Source: Spinacia oleracea
Taxonomy: Eukaryota; Streptophyta; Magnoliopsida; Caryophyllales; Amaranthaceae
Reading direction: 5' to 3'
Length of the DNA: 64,000 bases
Assembly (NCBI RefSeq): GCF_020520425.1
Contig: NC_079490.1
Location: 50,198,517-50,262,516 of the forward strand
Positions 34,736 to 48,749 of the stretch are shown here, in pieces. The position numbers and the translations under genes were made by a program. Positions within the stretch are counted from its first letter, which is position 1. The number at the start of each line of letters is the position of its first letter. The notes under the pieces were generated by a model, which did not search any database, had not been told where the DNA came from, and was given only the letters and a program-made list of their open reading frames with translations.

Positions 34736-36270
34736 ATTAATTAAACAATAACGACCAACAAATCCTTTGTAAAATGTCCTTCCGTAACTGTCAAAAAGTT
34801 TGAAATTTTTGCAATAATGATCAACTATTATGTCATTAATATTGCACTCATAACATTATTATTTGCGTCCTTAAAAGCACCTATATTTTCCCTGTGAAAC
34901 AATATTGATAACTATAAATCAATCATAAACAAATGAAAATTTCATTACTCAAAATATGTTTGACAATAGAATTTCAAGTTATGTGAAACAAAAAATCACA
35001 TCCCCTCGTCCTTTAATTCTTAAAAACTAAAATATAAGTAATTCTTCAATCTAAAAGAACAAAATAAAATATAACCAGTTGAAGTGTTCTCTCTTAGAGT
35101 GCCATCTCTTGAAAAGCGTTGTAGAAACACTTCTTTAAATGCATTAAGATCATTAAGCTTATCAACTGTAGGTCATTGGAAATCTGCAACAAATTCGAAA
35201 CTTGATCAGGGATTTTCTGCCTACACCAAATCACCAATTGACAAAAAAACATAAATTCAAAGAGACAGAGATCAAAGAACAGAAATTTTTTACCTTGTCA
35301 TATTGATATGATAATGAAGGTAAAGTTCTAAAAGGGTTCTGAGAACTAATAGCTTCTGAATTATCTGAATCTGGCACATAGCCATATTGGCCACCCGTGT
35401 TTGTACACTAGTGGAAAAAATACCTGTTGAGGGGGGCATTTTGGGCTTATTGAGGCGAACAAGGCCCGCTTCGACAGACGTGGCTTCAACAGCTCACATA
35501 GCTGTTGAGGCGGGCTTTGTTCGCCTCAACAGGGGGTCTGTTGTGGGGGGCTTTCAAAAGCCCGCCTCAACAGCCCAAAACCAAAGCGAAAAATAAGGAC
35601 CTGTTGTGGGGGGCTTTACAAATGCCCGCCTCAACAGACACCTCTGTTGAGGCTCACTTCTTAAATGCCCCCCTCAATAGACCTGTATTTTTGCGCCAAT
35701 ACCTGTACATTGGCGCCATAAATTCATATGTTGTCGAGGCGTACATTAAAAGCCCCCTTCAACAACATTATTTTTTTTTTCCCAAATTCTTTTAAAATAT
35801 AAAATAGATGGCAATAACCAAATCTATATATATACACCATTGAGTATTGAAACATGTACACGCACCAATCAACACCAGAATAGCAAAGGTATGAATCTGC
35901 TTATTTTTTATTAATAAATTATTAAATTAACTTAATTTATATTAACCCAATAGAGAAAAGCGTATAGTACGTACGTTTACAATTTTTAAACACGTAGCTA
36001 GCTATTCTAACAAATTAAAACTAATATTAACAAATAAAGACAAAAGGCTAGAGAGCTAGTCTAACAAATTTCTCTAATCCGGCCACTTAGCTCCCTTTAG
36101 ATCATGCATTACAAACCTTAATTAAGGCCGTGTTGACTTTCTAATTCCAATCGACTCGATCCCTGCAAGATGGAAGGAAAATATATGAGCTATAGAGTAC
36201 CAAAGTTCACACTCACGATATTATCTTTACATTCCATTGAAGCATAAAAAGATATAGTCATACACTCACG

Positions 36271-38268
36271 AATGAGTTTTAGAAAGTTAAAACTATGCAT
36301 ATTAATCATGTAATAAATGTCAAATGAGTCCTTAGGTTCTTTAGTTCAAAGTTGGGAGCGGAAATGTCATTTTAGCTCTAAACATGACCTATAACGACCT
36401 AATGAGCCTTAAATGTGCATAAATAGATTCGAATGAGTTTTAGAAAGTTAAAACTATGTATATTAGTCATGTAATAAGAATCAAATGAGTCCTTAGGTTC
36501 TTTAGTTCAAAGTTGGGAGCGGAAATGTCATTTTAGCTCTAAATATGACCTATAACGACCCAATGAGCCTTAAATGTGCATACGTAGATTGGAATGAGTT
36601 TTAGAAAGTTAAAACTATGCATATTAATCATGTAATAAGAATGAAATGAGTCCTTAGGTTCTTTAGTTCAAAGTTGGGAGCAGAAATGTCATTTTAGCTC
36701 TAAACATGACCTATAACGACCTAATGACCCTTAAATGTGCATAAATAGATTCGAATGAGTTTTAGAAAGTTATAACTATGTATATTAGTCTGTAATAAGA
36801 ATCAAATGAGTCCATAGGTTCTTTAGTTCAAAGTTGGGAACGGAAATGTCATTTTAGCTCTAAATATGACCTATAACGACCCAATGAGCCTTAAATGTGC
36901 ATACGTAGAATGGAATGAGTTTTAGAAAGTTAAAACTATGCATATAAATCATGTAATAAGAATCAAATGAGTCCTTAGGTTCTTTAGTTCAAAGTTGGGA
37001 GTGGAAATGTCATTTTAGCTCTAAACATGACCTATAACGACCTAATGAGCCTTAAATGTGCATAAATAGATTCGAATGAGTTTTAGAAAGTTATAACTAT
37101 GTATATTAGTCTGTAATAAGAATCAAATGAGTCCTTAGGTTCTTTAGTTCAAAGTTGGGAGCGGAAATGTCATTTTAGCTCTAAATATGACCTATAACGA
37201 CCCAATGAGCCTTGAATGTGCATACGTAGATTGGAATGAGTTTTAGAAAGTTAAAACTATGCATATTAATCATGTAATAAGAATCAAATGAATCCTTAGG
37301 TTCTTTAGTTCAAAGTTGGGAGCGGAAATGTCATTTTAGCTCTAAACATGACCTATAACGACCTAATGAGCCTTAAATGTGCATAAATAGATTCGAATGA
37401 GTTTTAGAAATTAAGTTATAACTATGTATATTAGTCTGTAATAAGAATCAAATGAGTCCTTAGGTTCTTTAGTTCAAAGTTGGGAGCGGAAATGTCATTT
37501 TAGCTTTAAATATGACCTATTACGACTCAATGAGCCTTAAATGTGCACGTAGATTGGAATGAGTTTTAGAAAGTTATAACTATGCATATTAATCATGTAA
37601 TAAGAATCAAATGAGTCCTTAGGTTCTTTAGTTCAAAGTTGGGAGCGGAAATGTCATTTTAGCTCTAAACATGACCTATAACGACCTAATGAGCCTTAAA
37701 TGTGCATAAATATATTCGAATGAGTTTTAGAAAGTTAAAACTATGTATATTAGTCATGTAATAAGAATCAAATGAGTCCTTAGGTTCTTTAGTTCAAAGT
37801 TGGGAGTGGAAATGTCATTTTAGCTCTAAACATGACCTATAACGACCTAATGATCCTTAAATGTGCATAAATAGATTCGAATGAGTTTTAGAAAGTTTAA
37901 AATATGTATATTAGTCATGTAATAAGAATCAAATGAGTCCTTAGGTTCTTTAGTTCAAAGTTGGGAGCAGAAATGTCATTTTAGCTCTAAATATGACCTA
38001 TAACGACCCAATGAGCCTTAAATGTGCATACGTAGATTGGAATGAGTTTTAGAAAGTTAAAACTATGCATATTAATCATGTAATAAGAATCAAATGAGTC
38101 CTTAGGTTCTTTAGTTCAAAGTTGGGAGCGGAAATGTTATTTTAGCTCTAAATATGACCTATAACGACTCAATGAGCCTTAAAATGTGCATACGTAGATT
38201 GGAATGAGTTTTAGAAAGTTAAAAATATGCATATTAATCATGTAATAAGAGTCAAATGAGTTGCTAAT
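36271..38268 (+). repeat. ~161-bp satellite-like array with dimeric order
   Basis: AATGAGTTTTAGAAAGTT begins units at 36271, 36432, 36593, 36754, 36914, 37075, 37235, 37396, 37558, 37719, 37880, 38041 and a partial one at 38203. There are twelve full units of 160-162 bp. Each contains CCTTAGGTTCTTTAGTTCAA and CCTATAACGAC. Units end either ATAAATAGATTCG (type A) or CATACGTAGATTGG (type B, with AAATATGACC and CCCAATGAGCC). The first nine alternate A-B-A-B, a ~322-bp higher-order dimer; the last units run A, A, B, B. No coding potential. Confidence 0.93.
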
Positions 38269-39547
38269 ATGAAAATTAAAAGGCAGAATTTCCTAGAACC
38301 TTCAAGGCTACTGCACATGTCCCTTTGTACTCAATCACTCCATGAGATCGGTTCGAGCTTAAATGTGAGCAAAGAAAACAAGAAAAATCACTAGATTCAT
38401 CATGTCAAAGAGGAAAATTGGCTGATTGGACTCCAATCCTAACTTATCTTTCATCATTTTTCTAGACTTGATGAGTTCAAATCTATAAATGTCAGTGAAG
38501 ACCTTAACCTATGAGAATATGATTACATGGAGCTATGATTTGCTTCCAAAGTAGTGGCATACCACCGACATTTTCCCAACTTAAAACAAATCAGCTGAGA
38601 TATACATCAGATTTTAGGCTGAACAATATCTGTGGGCTTGGTATAAAATAGATCTGACAGAAATTTAGGGTATAAAAGGTGTTGACTGGACATCATTAAC
38701 CTTAAATCCATGGTAACAAGCATCAAGGACATGATCCAGCCTGCCGGTCAACAACTCAATAAGGCCTTCAGTTTACTACACTGTCGTCATTCCATTTGTT
38801 TACAGACATAACATTATAAAAGAACATTAATTCAGAAAGCCATGAGATGACAGCCAGGAATACAAGACACGTGATGGAAATTGGAAAGCAGTATATGTAT
38901 ATACAAGCAAAAAAATGCATCAACCTATTTTCTGAAATTAAACAATTAGTAGAATACCTCTGTAATTCCACATTGAGCATGGTTGTGATCCTGAAATAAA
39001 CCATACTGATCATGACTTTATATAACTCAGCTTTAGATGCTGCAGGACTTGGATATATAGCTGCAAAATAAAACCATCTGTCTTAAAGATCCTACACTTT
39101 GGTTGCTTTGTGCTTTTGATTCAAATAGCTCCCAAGCCAAATGCAAAACTCATATATAAAAAGGTGGGAACTGGAAATCAGGACTTGTGTCTGAAAATGT
39201 TAAAAAAAATTCAACAAGCAAGCATCTTAGGAAAAATAGAACGAGGGCAGCTGTTGTTGAAACTAACCTTAACGGAGTTCACACAACAAACTGTGATATA
39301 ATTACTCTATGTTAATCATAACAATGCAAAACTAGAGCTGAGTACAGAAAACATGAGACAACGACATCTGGGCAACTGCAAGGTACATAGCAAGACAAAA
39401 GGAAAAAAAACAAGCTGAACACAAGACCATCAGGTAGAAAAAAGATTGAACAACTGATGAGATGTGACTAACAACAATAGAAAAATGACGAATAAGGAAG
39501 TTAAAAGTAGTTGGTTGGGAATGTCGAGTCAATTGAAGTTTGAGCAC

Positions 39548-40215
<668 letters not shown>

Positions 40216-41619
40216 CTGGTGGGGGAAAACATCCAAAACATCCAAACCATAAATATCAAACCCTAATTTGTAAATTCATCCAATATTAGAACATTAGCCT
40301 AAATTCTCTGCATAATCAACTCATTATGCTCAACTAATTGAAGAGAAACTGAATTTTAAGACCAAGCAAAACAAGAATCAATTATAAACTAACCTTGATA
40401 CATTGCGTCACTGTGTTAAACAGAGTCAACCGAGATAGGCAAGACGACGGTCGGCGGCGACTGTTATGGAAGAGGAGGCGAGGAAGGTGGTGGTGGTGGT
40501 GGAGCCGCGCGGTGAAGAGGAGGTGAGGAGCGGTGAGGAGCGCGCGGTGAGGAGCGGTGGAAGGTTCTTGCTTCGAATACAGATTTGGGGATTGTGTGTT
40601 ATCTCTTTGGCGGTGTGTTTCAGTTGATTTAAAATTTTGTGAATATCTATTGAAGCGAACAACGGGAAGCCCGCCCCTTTAGAATACTACCTATTGAGGC
40701 GGGCAACTTAAAGCCCCCTTCAACAGGTTCTGTAGAAGCGAACATAACAAAAGCCCGCCCCAACCACATGCTTAAAGTTTTGACCCGCGTTGACTAAGGG
40801 GTTATTGAGGCTCACTTATATATGCCCCCCTCAACAAGGGGGCTACAACAGGGGTTTTTTCCACTAGTGCGTAGCATGACCCTTACTCACCCTTTTAAAG
40901 ACAATACCATTTCATATATATGTTGACCTTCGAAGTGCCTCATGTGTTGGCATGGCCTGTTCTTCATAAACCATTCCCTCTTTAGAGTGCCAATTCTGAA
41001 ACTTTCATCAACTATAACAAAACCACAAATCAGATAAGCCAGCATCACACAGATATTTAAAAGATATCATAGATTAAAAAAGAGAGCAGTAAATTCAATG
41101 TCCATGAGGGATGATACTATTAGAATCTGAGTCATAGTTATGTTATAGCTAGGGCTTCCCAAAAGAAGAAAAATAAAATCATATCACATACAGGTAAAGA
41201 ATTTTAGTTAGTGACAAGGAATATTCACCCGTAAAAATTAACAGATATAACATCAGGTTCTTGTAGGAAAGTCAGCTTGTCTTTAAAGACACTTATCCTG
41301 GCAGCGTTGCAACTGATATTAAGATAACTAACCAACTTCCACCTAAACTAGAACAAGCCATAACCAGCAGCCAAACAACCTTTGTACTGCATATAATATA
41401 ATTGCATACAAAAAAGGAAATAAAAGTTATAGTTTTACGCGGACCCGCATAAGACCCTAGACCCTACCCATACCCTGTCGGACCCATAGGATCCAGGTAA
41501 GGGTCTTATAATTTTAGACCCTATAGGGTACGGGTAGGGTATGGGTATATGTCAAAAAGTTAGGGTCCGGGTCCGGGTATTACTAGACCCTACCCAGACC
41601 CTACCCATTGCCATCCCTG

Positions 41620-42046
41620 GTGGTGTGGTGGCTTTTCACATTCAGGGGGGGTTGAGAGGAGAGATCAGAGAAGGGTGAAAGGGGGAGAGAGAAGTAGGAA
41701 GGAGGAGGGGGTAGAACGGGAGGAAGTAAAAATAATTTTTATTTTATTTTTAAGTTGACCTTCTTGATAAGTTGTCGGTTATTTGGGTTCATTGAAAGTT
41801 AACGGGATGAAAAAATTAGATTATTATCGAAAAATCGTTGAAAAATTGGATTATTTAAAGTAATTTTTCCTTAATGAAATTGTTCTTTTACCGTAAAAAA
41901 AAAAAAAAAAAAAGGTAAGCGATGATTTTCCATTTCCACGTTCCAAACACCCCGTGGTCATGGTTCCAAACACGCCCTTAAAAGTATAAACCTCATCCAC
42001 TTCCGCTAAGGCGCTAACCGCTGTTTTTCGTGCTAAAACCCTTCCA

Positions 42047-42081
<35 letters not shown>

Positions 42082-42159
42082 AGTCTCTACTCCAAAACCC
42101 AAATGCCGAGCGCCTATTGAGCTAGACTAGAGGCAACTGGTAGGTCAAGCTTTGCTCTA
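41620..42159 (+). other. 5' flank and promoter region of FLN2
   Basis: Begins with the right hAT duplication. Includes a purine-rich stretch (41640-41720), a decayed AT-rich repeat end near 41755-41875 and an A-run at 41896-41913. No clear TATA box; CT-rich 5' UTRs without TATA are common for plastid-protein genes. Confidence 0.45.
42049..42077 (+). repeat. CT microsatellite in FLN2 5' UTR
   Basis: About 12-13 CT units, roughly 85-110 bp upstream of the start codon. Confidence 0.85.
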
Positions 42160-45100
42160 ATGGCGTCTCTCTCTTTTACCCAATTTCGATCCATTCCCAG
42201 GTTTCTTCCTCTGTTCCTCTGTTCCTCTGTTCTACTATTCTCCTTATCTATTGTTCACTTCAATTTCATTGTTTTCTTGTATAATTATGAAAAAGCATAA
42301 TTTTGTAGTTTTGGTTTGTTAATTTTTGTTTCTCGTAGTAATTGCAATTTGGGTTTTATTGCAAAACTTGATTGTTTTGTGGGGATGCTTGATTTTGTAT
42401 GAGAATTTTGTTTAGAATGTGTATTGCTGAACCAGTTATTAATTTATTATTACCTAATATGCTGATTGTCCTGGACTCGAATGTAAGATGACGGTTTTGA
42501 ATTATTGTTAACGGTAGTTGAACAAGCAATGCCATATTATTACCCTAATCTAGCATATGAAGTTTTGGCCTAAGGCTGGGTGGTTTTGAAGTGTGACCTA
42601 CGAGTAGATCCTAAATGAATACGGACTTTATTCGAATAGAACACGGCCCTTATCCATAATGAACCAAAATTCAACCATGTTCAATTTTGGAAAAGGAGCA
42701 AATTCATTGGGAGCACCACATGGTGCTTCCAAGTGTAGGGTATTATTAGTGGGGTGTGGTCTTACCCGTCGTTGTTTGTATTGAACACTTGTTTGGAAAG
42801 CCGAATGGCTGTTTAGCTACTTCATGTTGTTCGTATCTAATGAGTAGAAGGAGTTAGGACGCTTAGTTTGCACAAACTAGTAGTAAAGTGTTACTAGTAG
42901 TATGTGCTACATTGCCACGAAGCTTTAAGGTAAATACAGTGATGCTTCAATGGTATTGGTTTTTGAAACCCCTAACAGGCTACTGCTTTGCCTCGCATTT
43001 GCTGGATTAGTTGGATTGTTTGATTTACCCTATTACCATCTCATAATTTATGCATAACAAATTCACCTTGTGCAAGTCCATATGGTGCAAGATACATTTT
43101 TCTTCATGTATGGCATTGTGATTAGCCACAGGATAGAGTCATCATTCCTATTTGGGTCAAAGTCTGATATATAGTCTATGTTCTTATTCCAAACTGTTTT
43201 TAACACTGCATTTCTTTTCAATTTTGTCCAAAATCAGTGGGGTGAGTGCCTTATGTGGTTGGTTTAAAAATTACAGGTGGAACTATAAAGCACCAGTTTT
43301 AGCAACTGTAGAATTCATGCTAGTTACAGATCATAGATTACAGAATAGATGTGTTTTGTCAGAAACATCTAAAAAAGCAATTGTGGCATCCGTAGTACAA
43401 GACGAGGGACCCAATGAACCTGAGGGAACAAAAAAGACTAGGACAAGGCGAACCACCACACGAGGTAGAAAGAAGGCAACTACTGAACTGCAGGATGGTG
43501 ATTCTGAACTAACACTCAGTGCTTCTGCTTCAGAACAGGAGATCTCTGATCCGGAGGCATCGATTAGTGGTTCTGAGAAACCTAAGAGAAGAACTAGAAA
43601 GAAAGGTATACGACTGTGTTATCTACGTTAATCCTGTCGATCGTATGCTATTTTTCATTTTCACGAGATAGAGTATCAAATTATGATGATTGATATTAAA
43701 AGTAGTGGTTATACCGATTGAGAACAAGATGAGAGAGAATCGACTAAGGTGGTTTGGCCATGTAAGATGGACACAAATGATGCGCTGGTTAGAAGGCTTG
43801 AAGAGTGACAAACTAATGGAATTTTGAGGAGTAGGGGAAGACCAAAGCAAACCTAAAAGAGGGTGATTGACAATGATATGAATTTATTAGGGACTGAGGA
43901 AAATATGGCGTTATATTGGGCGGAGTGAAGGGATATAATTTATGTTGACGACTCAGCATGACTTATTTCTATTCTCCTTTGCAACCTTCTCCCCCTTTCC
44001 TTATCTTCAAATTGTGTGTTAATATTTTTGTGTTCTTCTTTAAACTGACTTTGTTTTCTTGTATCCTATTTTTCGTGTCTCATATCCCTCACCTTCACTT
44101 TCTCAATTTTGTGTGTTAACTCTCTTTAACATAACCTTTGACTTTTCTTATTTCACGTTCCGCGGATGGTTCCTAATGACGGTTCAGTGCTTCATACTGA
44201 AATGAAATTATTTTCAGCTGTGTCTGCAATCAGCACAGAGAAAGTGAAGACAGAAAAAAAGCCGAGGGGGAGGAAGAGAAAGGAAGAGACCAGTAAGGTT
44301 GATGATGACATAAGTGAGACGGAATTCATTAATTTGGAAGAGGTAGTCTACCTAGCAGATGAAGAAAATGAGGATGACAACATAGATTTAAATTTGGAAA
44401 AGTGTAATGGTGAGGATATTGACTTCACATATGGTTGGCCCCCTCTTGTTTGTTGCTTTGGAGCTGCGCAGCATGCATTTGTGCCATCAGGAAGGCCTGC
44501 CAATCGGCTTATAGATCATCAAATTCATGAAGCACTTAAAGAGGCATTGTGGGCACCAGATAAGTTTATTAGGGCTCCTGGAGGTTCAGCAGGGGGTGTT
44601 GCAATAGCACTAGCATCCTTGGGCGGCCGAGTTGCTTTCATGGGTAAACTTGGGAATGATGATTATGGACAGACAATGTTGTACTACTTAAATGTTAAAA
44701 GTGTTCAAACACGGTCGGTTTGTGTTGATGATAAAAGGTGGACAGCAATGTCACAAATGAAGATTGCTAAGAGGGGTGCTTTACGAGCGACAACTGTCAA
44801 ACCTTGTGCAGAGGATTCTTTGTCAAAATCAGAGATAAATATTGATGTGTTGAAGGAGGTAATGCTTCTTTTAGACTGTTTGCACATCATCCATTCATTA
44901 AACCCCTATTTTTAAGATCTTTTGAACTTTCTGTAAAAATAGTCTTCCGGTTCAGTTCTCCTCACAGCCTTCCAGTAGCTTTACAGAGGTAGTCAAATTT
45001 CTCTGTCTATGTAGATGCAAGTGCAAGGATCAAACTTTGATTGTAGAAATACTTGTTGACAGGAAGCTTCTTAAGGAACTAATATAGATTATAGAAAGGC

Positions 45101-47095
45101 TTTATGTATGAGGCTTCACAAAGTCACAAACTATGTGGCTTTGACATGATATATAAATAAATTGATTTCCACAATTCTAAATTGCAAGTCATCATAATGT
45201 TAGTTCTCAGCATTGTACATTATGCACCATTAATTCTTCTGAAAGCTCAACTTGCACATTTTTCGTCTTTCACTTTCTCATTGTAAGGATGGTTTTAAGT
45301 TTAATGATTCATGGCAAGACTTTACCTAATTTGGTAGAAGGCTAGCAGCACAGGGAATTTGTCAGAGCTAGTTTTTGGCATGTAACTTTGCAAAATAAGG
45401 CTTTGAAACGAGGCGAAGGCAAGCAGAAACATAGAATAATACTTCACTATTTAAAATAGCAATTCTTTTGCCCGAGTTGAATTGTGTTAGGCTACTTCGG
45501 AGACGAAATAAAAGAAAATGAATGTAGATTTGTATGTAATGACAAAAGAAATGAGATGTGTTGTGAGGAAGTACAAAAGAAACATATCAACAATGTTTAA
45601 CTTGTGAATTTATTGTTATAGCTTAAAAAGGAACCGATGAAGAATAATTAGAAAAACAGAATCTAGGCAAGCCATTACCTGAATCACCTTTCTATTGTGC
45701 CACCCTCCTCATCCTCAAAACCAAAGGAAGACCCTGAAAAAAAGTGTTTCGATTTACTTAACCTTTATTGTTAACTAGAATGCACTAGAAAAACCTAACT
45801 AAAATTTTCGTAGTAGATTAACATAATTGTAGTTTGATTGTAAAAGGATGGAAGGAAAACTGTTACTGTCCAGAGGGTTATCTTATAGCTGCCATTTAAA
45901 CACAATAAGTCAATAACAATAATGTTTAATGAATTTAACTTGGGGTGCATATATTCTCTAGTACCAAACGTATGGCCGTTTTTCACGCCAAGTTTCTGCC
46001 TCCCGGGGGTTGTTTGTGTATGATCTTTTTTATTTTATTTTTGTTCAGGCTTGATTGTTGTCCGAGTATGCTATTCCGACTTTCCGTGTACTAAATAGGT
46101 TGTACAGTTGAGATTAATTCTATTTTTTGTTTCTAATGCAGGCAAAGATGTTTTACTTGAATACATCTTCTTTGGTTGATGCTAACATGAGGAAAACAAC
46201 TATGAGGGCACTCAAGATATCAAAGAAATTAGGGAGTGTCATATTTTATGATCTGAATCTCCCATTGCCACTTTGGAAATCTGGTGAAGAAACAAAATCT
46301 TTGATTCAGCAGGTATGGAGCCTTGCAGATGTCATTGAAGTAACGAAGCAAGAACTTGAATTTCTTTGTGGTATGAATCCTCCAGAGGAGTTTGACACCA
46401 AAAAGAATCAGAGATTTAAGTTTGAGCATTATGAAGCAGATATTATAGCTCCTCTATGGCATGAAAATCTAAAAGTTTTGTTTGTGACAAATGGGACTTC
46501 AAAGATACACTATTACACCAAGGAGCACAATGGTGCTGTACTAGGAGTAGAAGATGCTCCAATGTCTCCTTTCACACAGGATATGTCAGCATCTGGAGAT
46601 GGCTTAGTGGCTGGTAAATCCACTCAAACTTTATCTTTGGTTCAGGATTATACTTGTATTTTTAGTATGAAACTCTTGTGTGCAAAGAAAACATTGATCT
46701 ACCTGGTTATATATTAGCACTGTCCTTAAATATGGGTATTCGTCTACAAACAAGAAATGGCTGTTCCTTTGAATCTATAGGTTTTGGCATTTAATTGTAT
46801 TTTCTGATTCTAGTTGGCGTTTGAATTTTGACATGAGTTTTACCATGTGTTTTCAGCTCTGATGAGGATGTTGGCAGTTCAACCACATCTTATTACAGAC
46901 AAAGAATATTTAGAGCGCAGTGTGAAATATGCTATTAATTGCGGAGTCATTGAACAGTGGATTGTAACTCGGCAACAAGGCTACCCTCCTAAGGTAGGCA
47001 TTGAAGAAGATGAAGAAGAAACCATTCCTGACCCGAGTGGCATCAGGTCTACTACTGAGAGAGAGTTCCGCACTAGAATGCCTGTTCTCTGTTGA
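42160..47095 (+). CDS. FLN2: fructokinase-like protein 2, chloroplastic
   Basis: Five exons: 42160-42200, 43238-43605, 44218-44858, 46142-46613 and 46857-47095, giving 586 codons in phase. FLN proteins are pfkB-family members that lost sugar-kinase activity and work with the plastid-encoded RNA polymerase, binding thioredoxin z. Seen: N-terminus MASLSFTQF as in Arabidopsis FLN2; a Lys/Arg/Glu-rich low-complexity region (~90-230) with RGRKRKEE; GWPPLVCCFGAAQHAFVPSG with the paired cysteines linked to thioredoxin-z binding; APGGSAGGVAIALASLGG; and DMSASGDG, where Ser-Gly replaces the catalytic Ala-Gly of true kinases. The C-terminus stops soon after DPSGIRSTTEREFRTR and is shorter than Arabidopsis FLN2. 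The start of exon 2 could instead be 43277 (also in phase). Introns 2 and 3 are long; intron 2 holds a LINE relic. Confidence 0.92.
43705..43965 (+). mobile_element. LINE 3' coding relic in FLN2 intron 2
   Basis: One frame reads IENKMRENRLRWFGHVRW, the C-terminal motif of plant LINE-type reverse transcriptases. It is followed by stops and frameshifts. It is sense-oriented relative to FLN2 and lies well inside the intron, leaving splice sites intact. Confidence 0.65.
44859..46141 (+). other. FLN2 intron 3
   Basis: 1,283-bp intron between ...INIDVLKE and AKMFYLNTSS, starting GTAATG and ending TTCTAATGCAG. No embedded gene or recognised repeat. Confidence 0.7.
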
Positions 47096-47489
47096 TCGAT
47101 CATCTTATGTAGAGATTTCTTTTGTTAGCTTAGAAAATATAAATGATGGAACCTTCTTTTAAGGTTAGATTTAGAATCATAGTATGTGTATTGTTTCAAC
47201 ACTTATCATAGTATAAGTCTAAATTTTGGTCTAGGCCATTTGGATTAGCTCTTGTTATCATAGTACTTGGATTTGTATTGTTTGACTGCTACTTTTTTTT
47301 GGTTAACGGGACTGCTACTTATGTTATGTATAACCGGACTTTTACCATTTTCTTCCTACTTTGTGGAGGAAGTTAATCTGTACCTACCAAAAACGAATAA
47401 GTAGCTTAGACTGAAATGTACTTCAAAAACGCCGTGCTGTTTCTAGAAAGCGTCTGTCTTCACTCCACAACGTACAACAGAATTGGTTT
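47096..47489 (+). other. FLN2 3' UTR and flank
   Basis: AT-rich; no strong polyadenylation signal picked out. A short internal repetition around 47185-47275 (CATAGTA..) is seen. Nothing else. Confidence 0.4.
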
Positions 47490-48235
47490 GATGCAGAGCT
47501 GTCAAAAGCTGACCCAACTCGAAAAACCGACCTGTACTTTTAAGGACCCGGACCCAACCTGAGACCCGAAATGTTGTTAAAATATGAAACTCGGAACCCG
47601 ACCGTATCCAACCCGTTAAAATCGACGACCGATTTCGACCCGTTAATGCATGACCCAGACCCAAACCTGGCACCCGACCGGAAAATGACCCGAACCCGAT
47701 TCAACACCCCGACCCGATGTCAACCCGAAATCGATTATAACCCGATGAAGCATGTTATTGACCCAACTCGTGAAAACGAGTTTCCTGATTTTACGCGACC
47801 TGTTGACAACCCGATTTGTCATTAACCTAACTAAATAATAACTTAAATCAAGTTAATATTATCTTTTATATTTACCTAATCTAGAACAAGTGAAAAGCGT
47901 TAAACCAAATTTAAACAAATTTATAAAAGTTAATTATAAGGTTAAAACTTGACTAGACCTGATAGTTATCAGATTCGGTCTTAACTCGTGTCCGATAGTG
48001 AACCCCACCTGATTTTTAACCGACCCAATAATTATCTGATCCGAACTTGACTGCTACAAGTCTGACTCAAACCCGACTCGTTAAGACCCGAACCCGAAAT
48101 TGTACCCGACTAGAAAAAGACCCGACCAAACCCGACCCGAACCCAACCTATACCGAAATGAAAAAATAACCCGACATAACCCGACAAATAATCAACCTGA
48201 CCGAACCCGACCTGAACCTGACCTTAACCGGGTGT
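47490..48235. repeat. ACCCGA-rich degenerate repeat, possible hAT remnant
   Basis: Starts near GCAGAGCTGTCAAAAGCTG and is dense in ACCCGAACCCG / CCGACCC motifs to about 48235. Some non-autonomous hAT elements have CAGGG.TGTCAA ends and such arrays, but no inverted end or duplication was found. Confidence 0.35.
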
Positions 48236-48749
48236 AATCTATGCTTATCCAACTTTCACTAGCTTTTAGCCAACTTTCACTAATTATACCAATAAAGTTG
48301 TTGTAATCTATGCTTATCCACTTGTGATTTAAAGCCTAATTAGTAGGAGTAGGTCATTACTTAATACAAAATACGTTATATCATCCAAGGAAACAACTGT
48401 AACCGTTGTCATTAATCATAGTAGTTCAACTTTTCTTTTCATAGGTTGGTCCACTATCTCACTAATAATTTAAAGTAATTTGGGCCTAATCCTTAACAAG
48501 ATTTGACGTGACGATATCTTGACGTTTGCATGAGTAATAAGTAGTGTTATCTAGGTTAAAATTTTTAAAGTTTGGCCTCAAAAAGTAAAGTATAACTATA
48601 ATTTCAAAACCGTTGGCCGAGTAGAGCATCTCGTACTAAGTTAACTAATGATTAATTCTCCTAGAATTTTTTTGAGATGTCAACTAATTAGAATAAGAAT
48701 ATAAGTTAAATTATTAAAATATTTGAAACTAAAATATAATACGAAGTAC
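48236..48749. other. AT-rich intergenic DNA
   Basis: No gene. TCTATGCTTATCCA occurs twice near 48240 and 48308. Confidence 0.35.

Noticed and set aside
35387..35795. Two overlapping open frames at the left CACTA end
   Set aside because: They are read through subterminal TGTTGAGGCGGGC repeats and carry no protein motif.
36271..38268. Regularly spaced direct repeats resembling a CRISPR array
   Set aside because: Units are 161 bp and homologous along their entire length with no unique spacers; this is eukaryotic tandem repeat DNA.
40426..40662. 78-codon minus-strand frame as a transit peptide for the captured monooxygenase
   Set aside because: Ser/Thr-rich composition is suggestive but there is no splice link or conserved residue tying it to the fragment.
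42160..47095. FLN2 as an active fructokinase
   Set aside because: The pfkB signature reads SASGD instead of the catalytic GAGD form, as in known non-catalytic FLN proteins.
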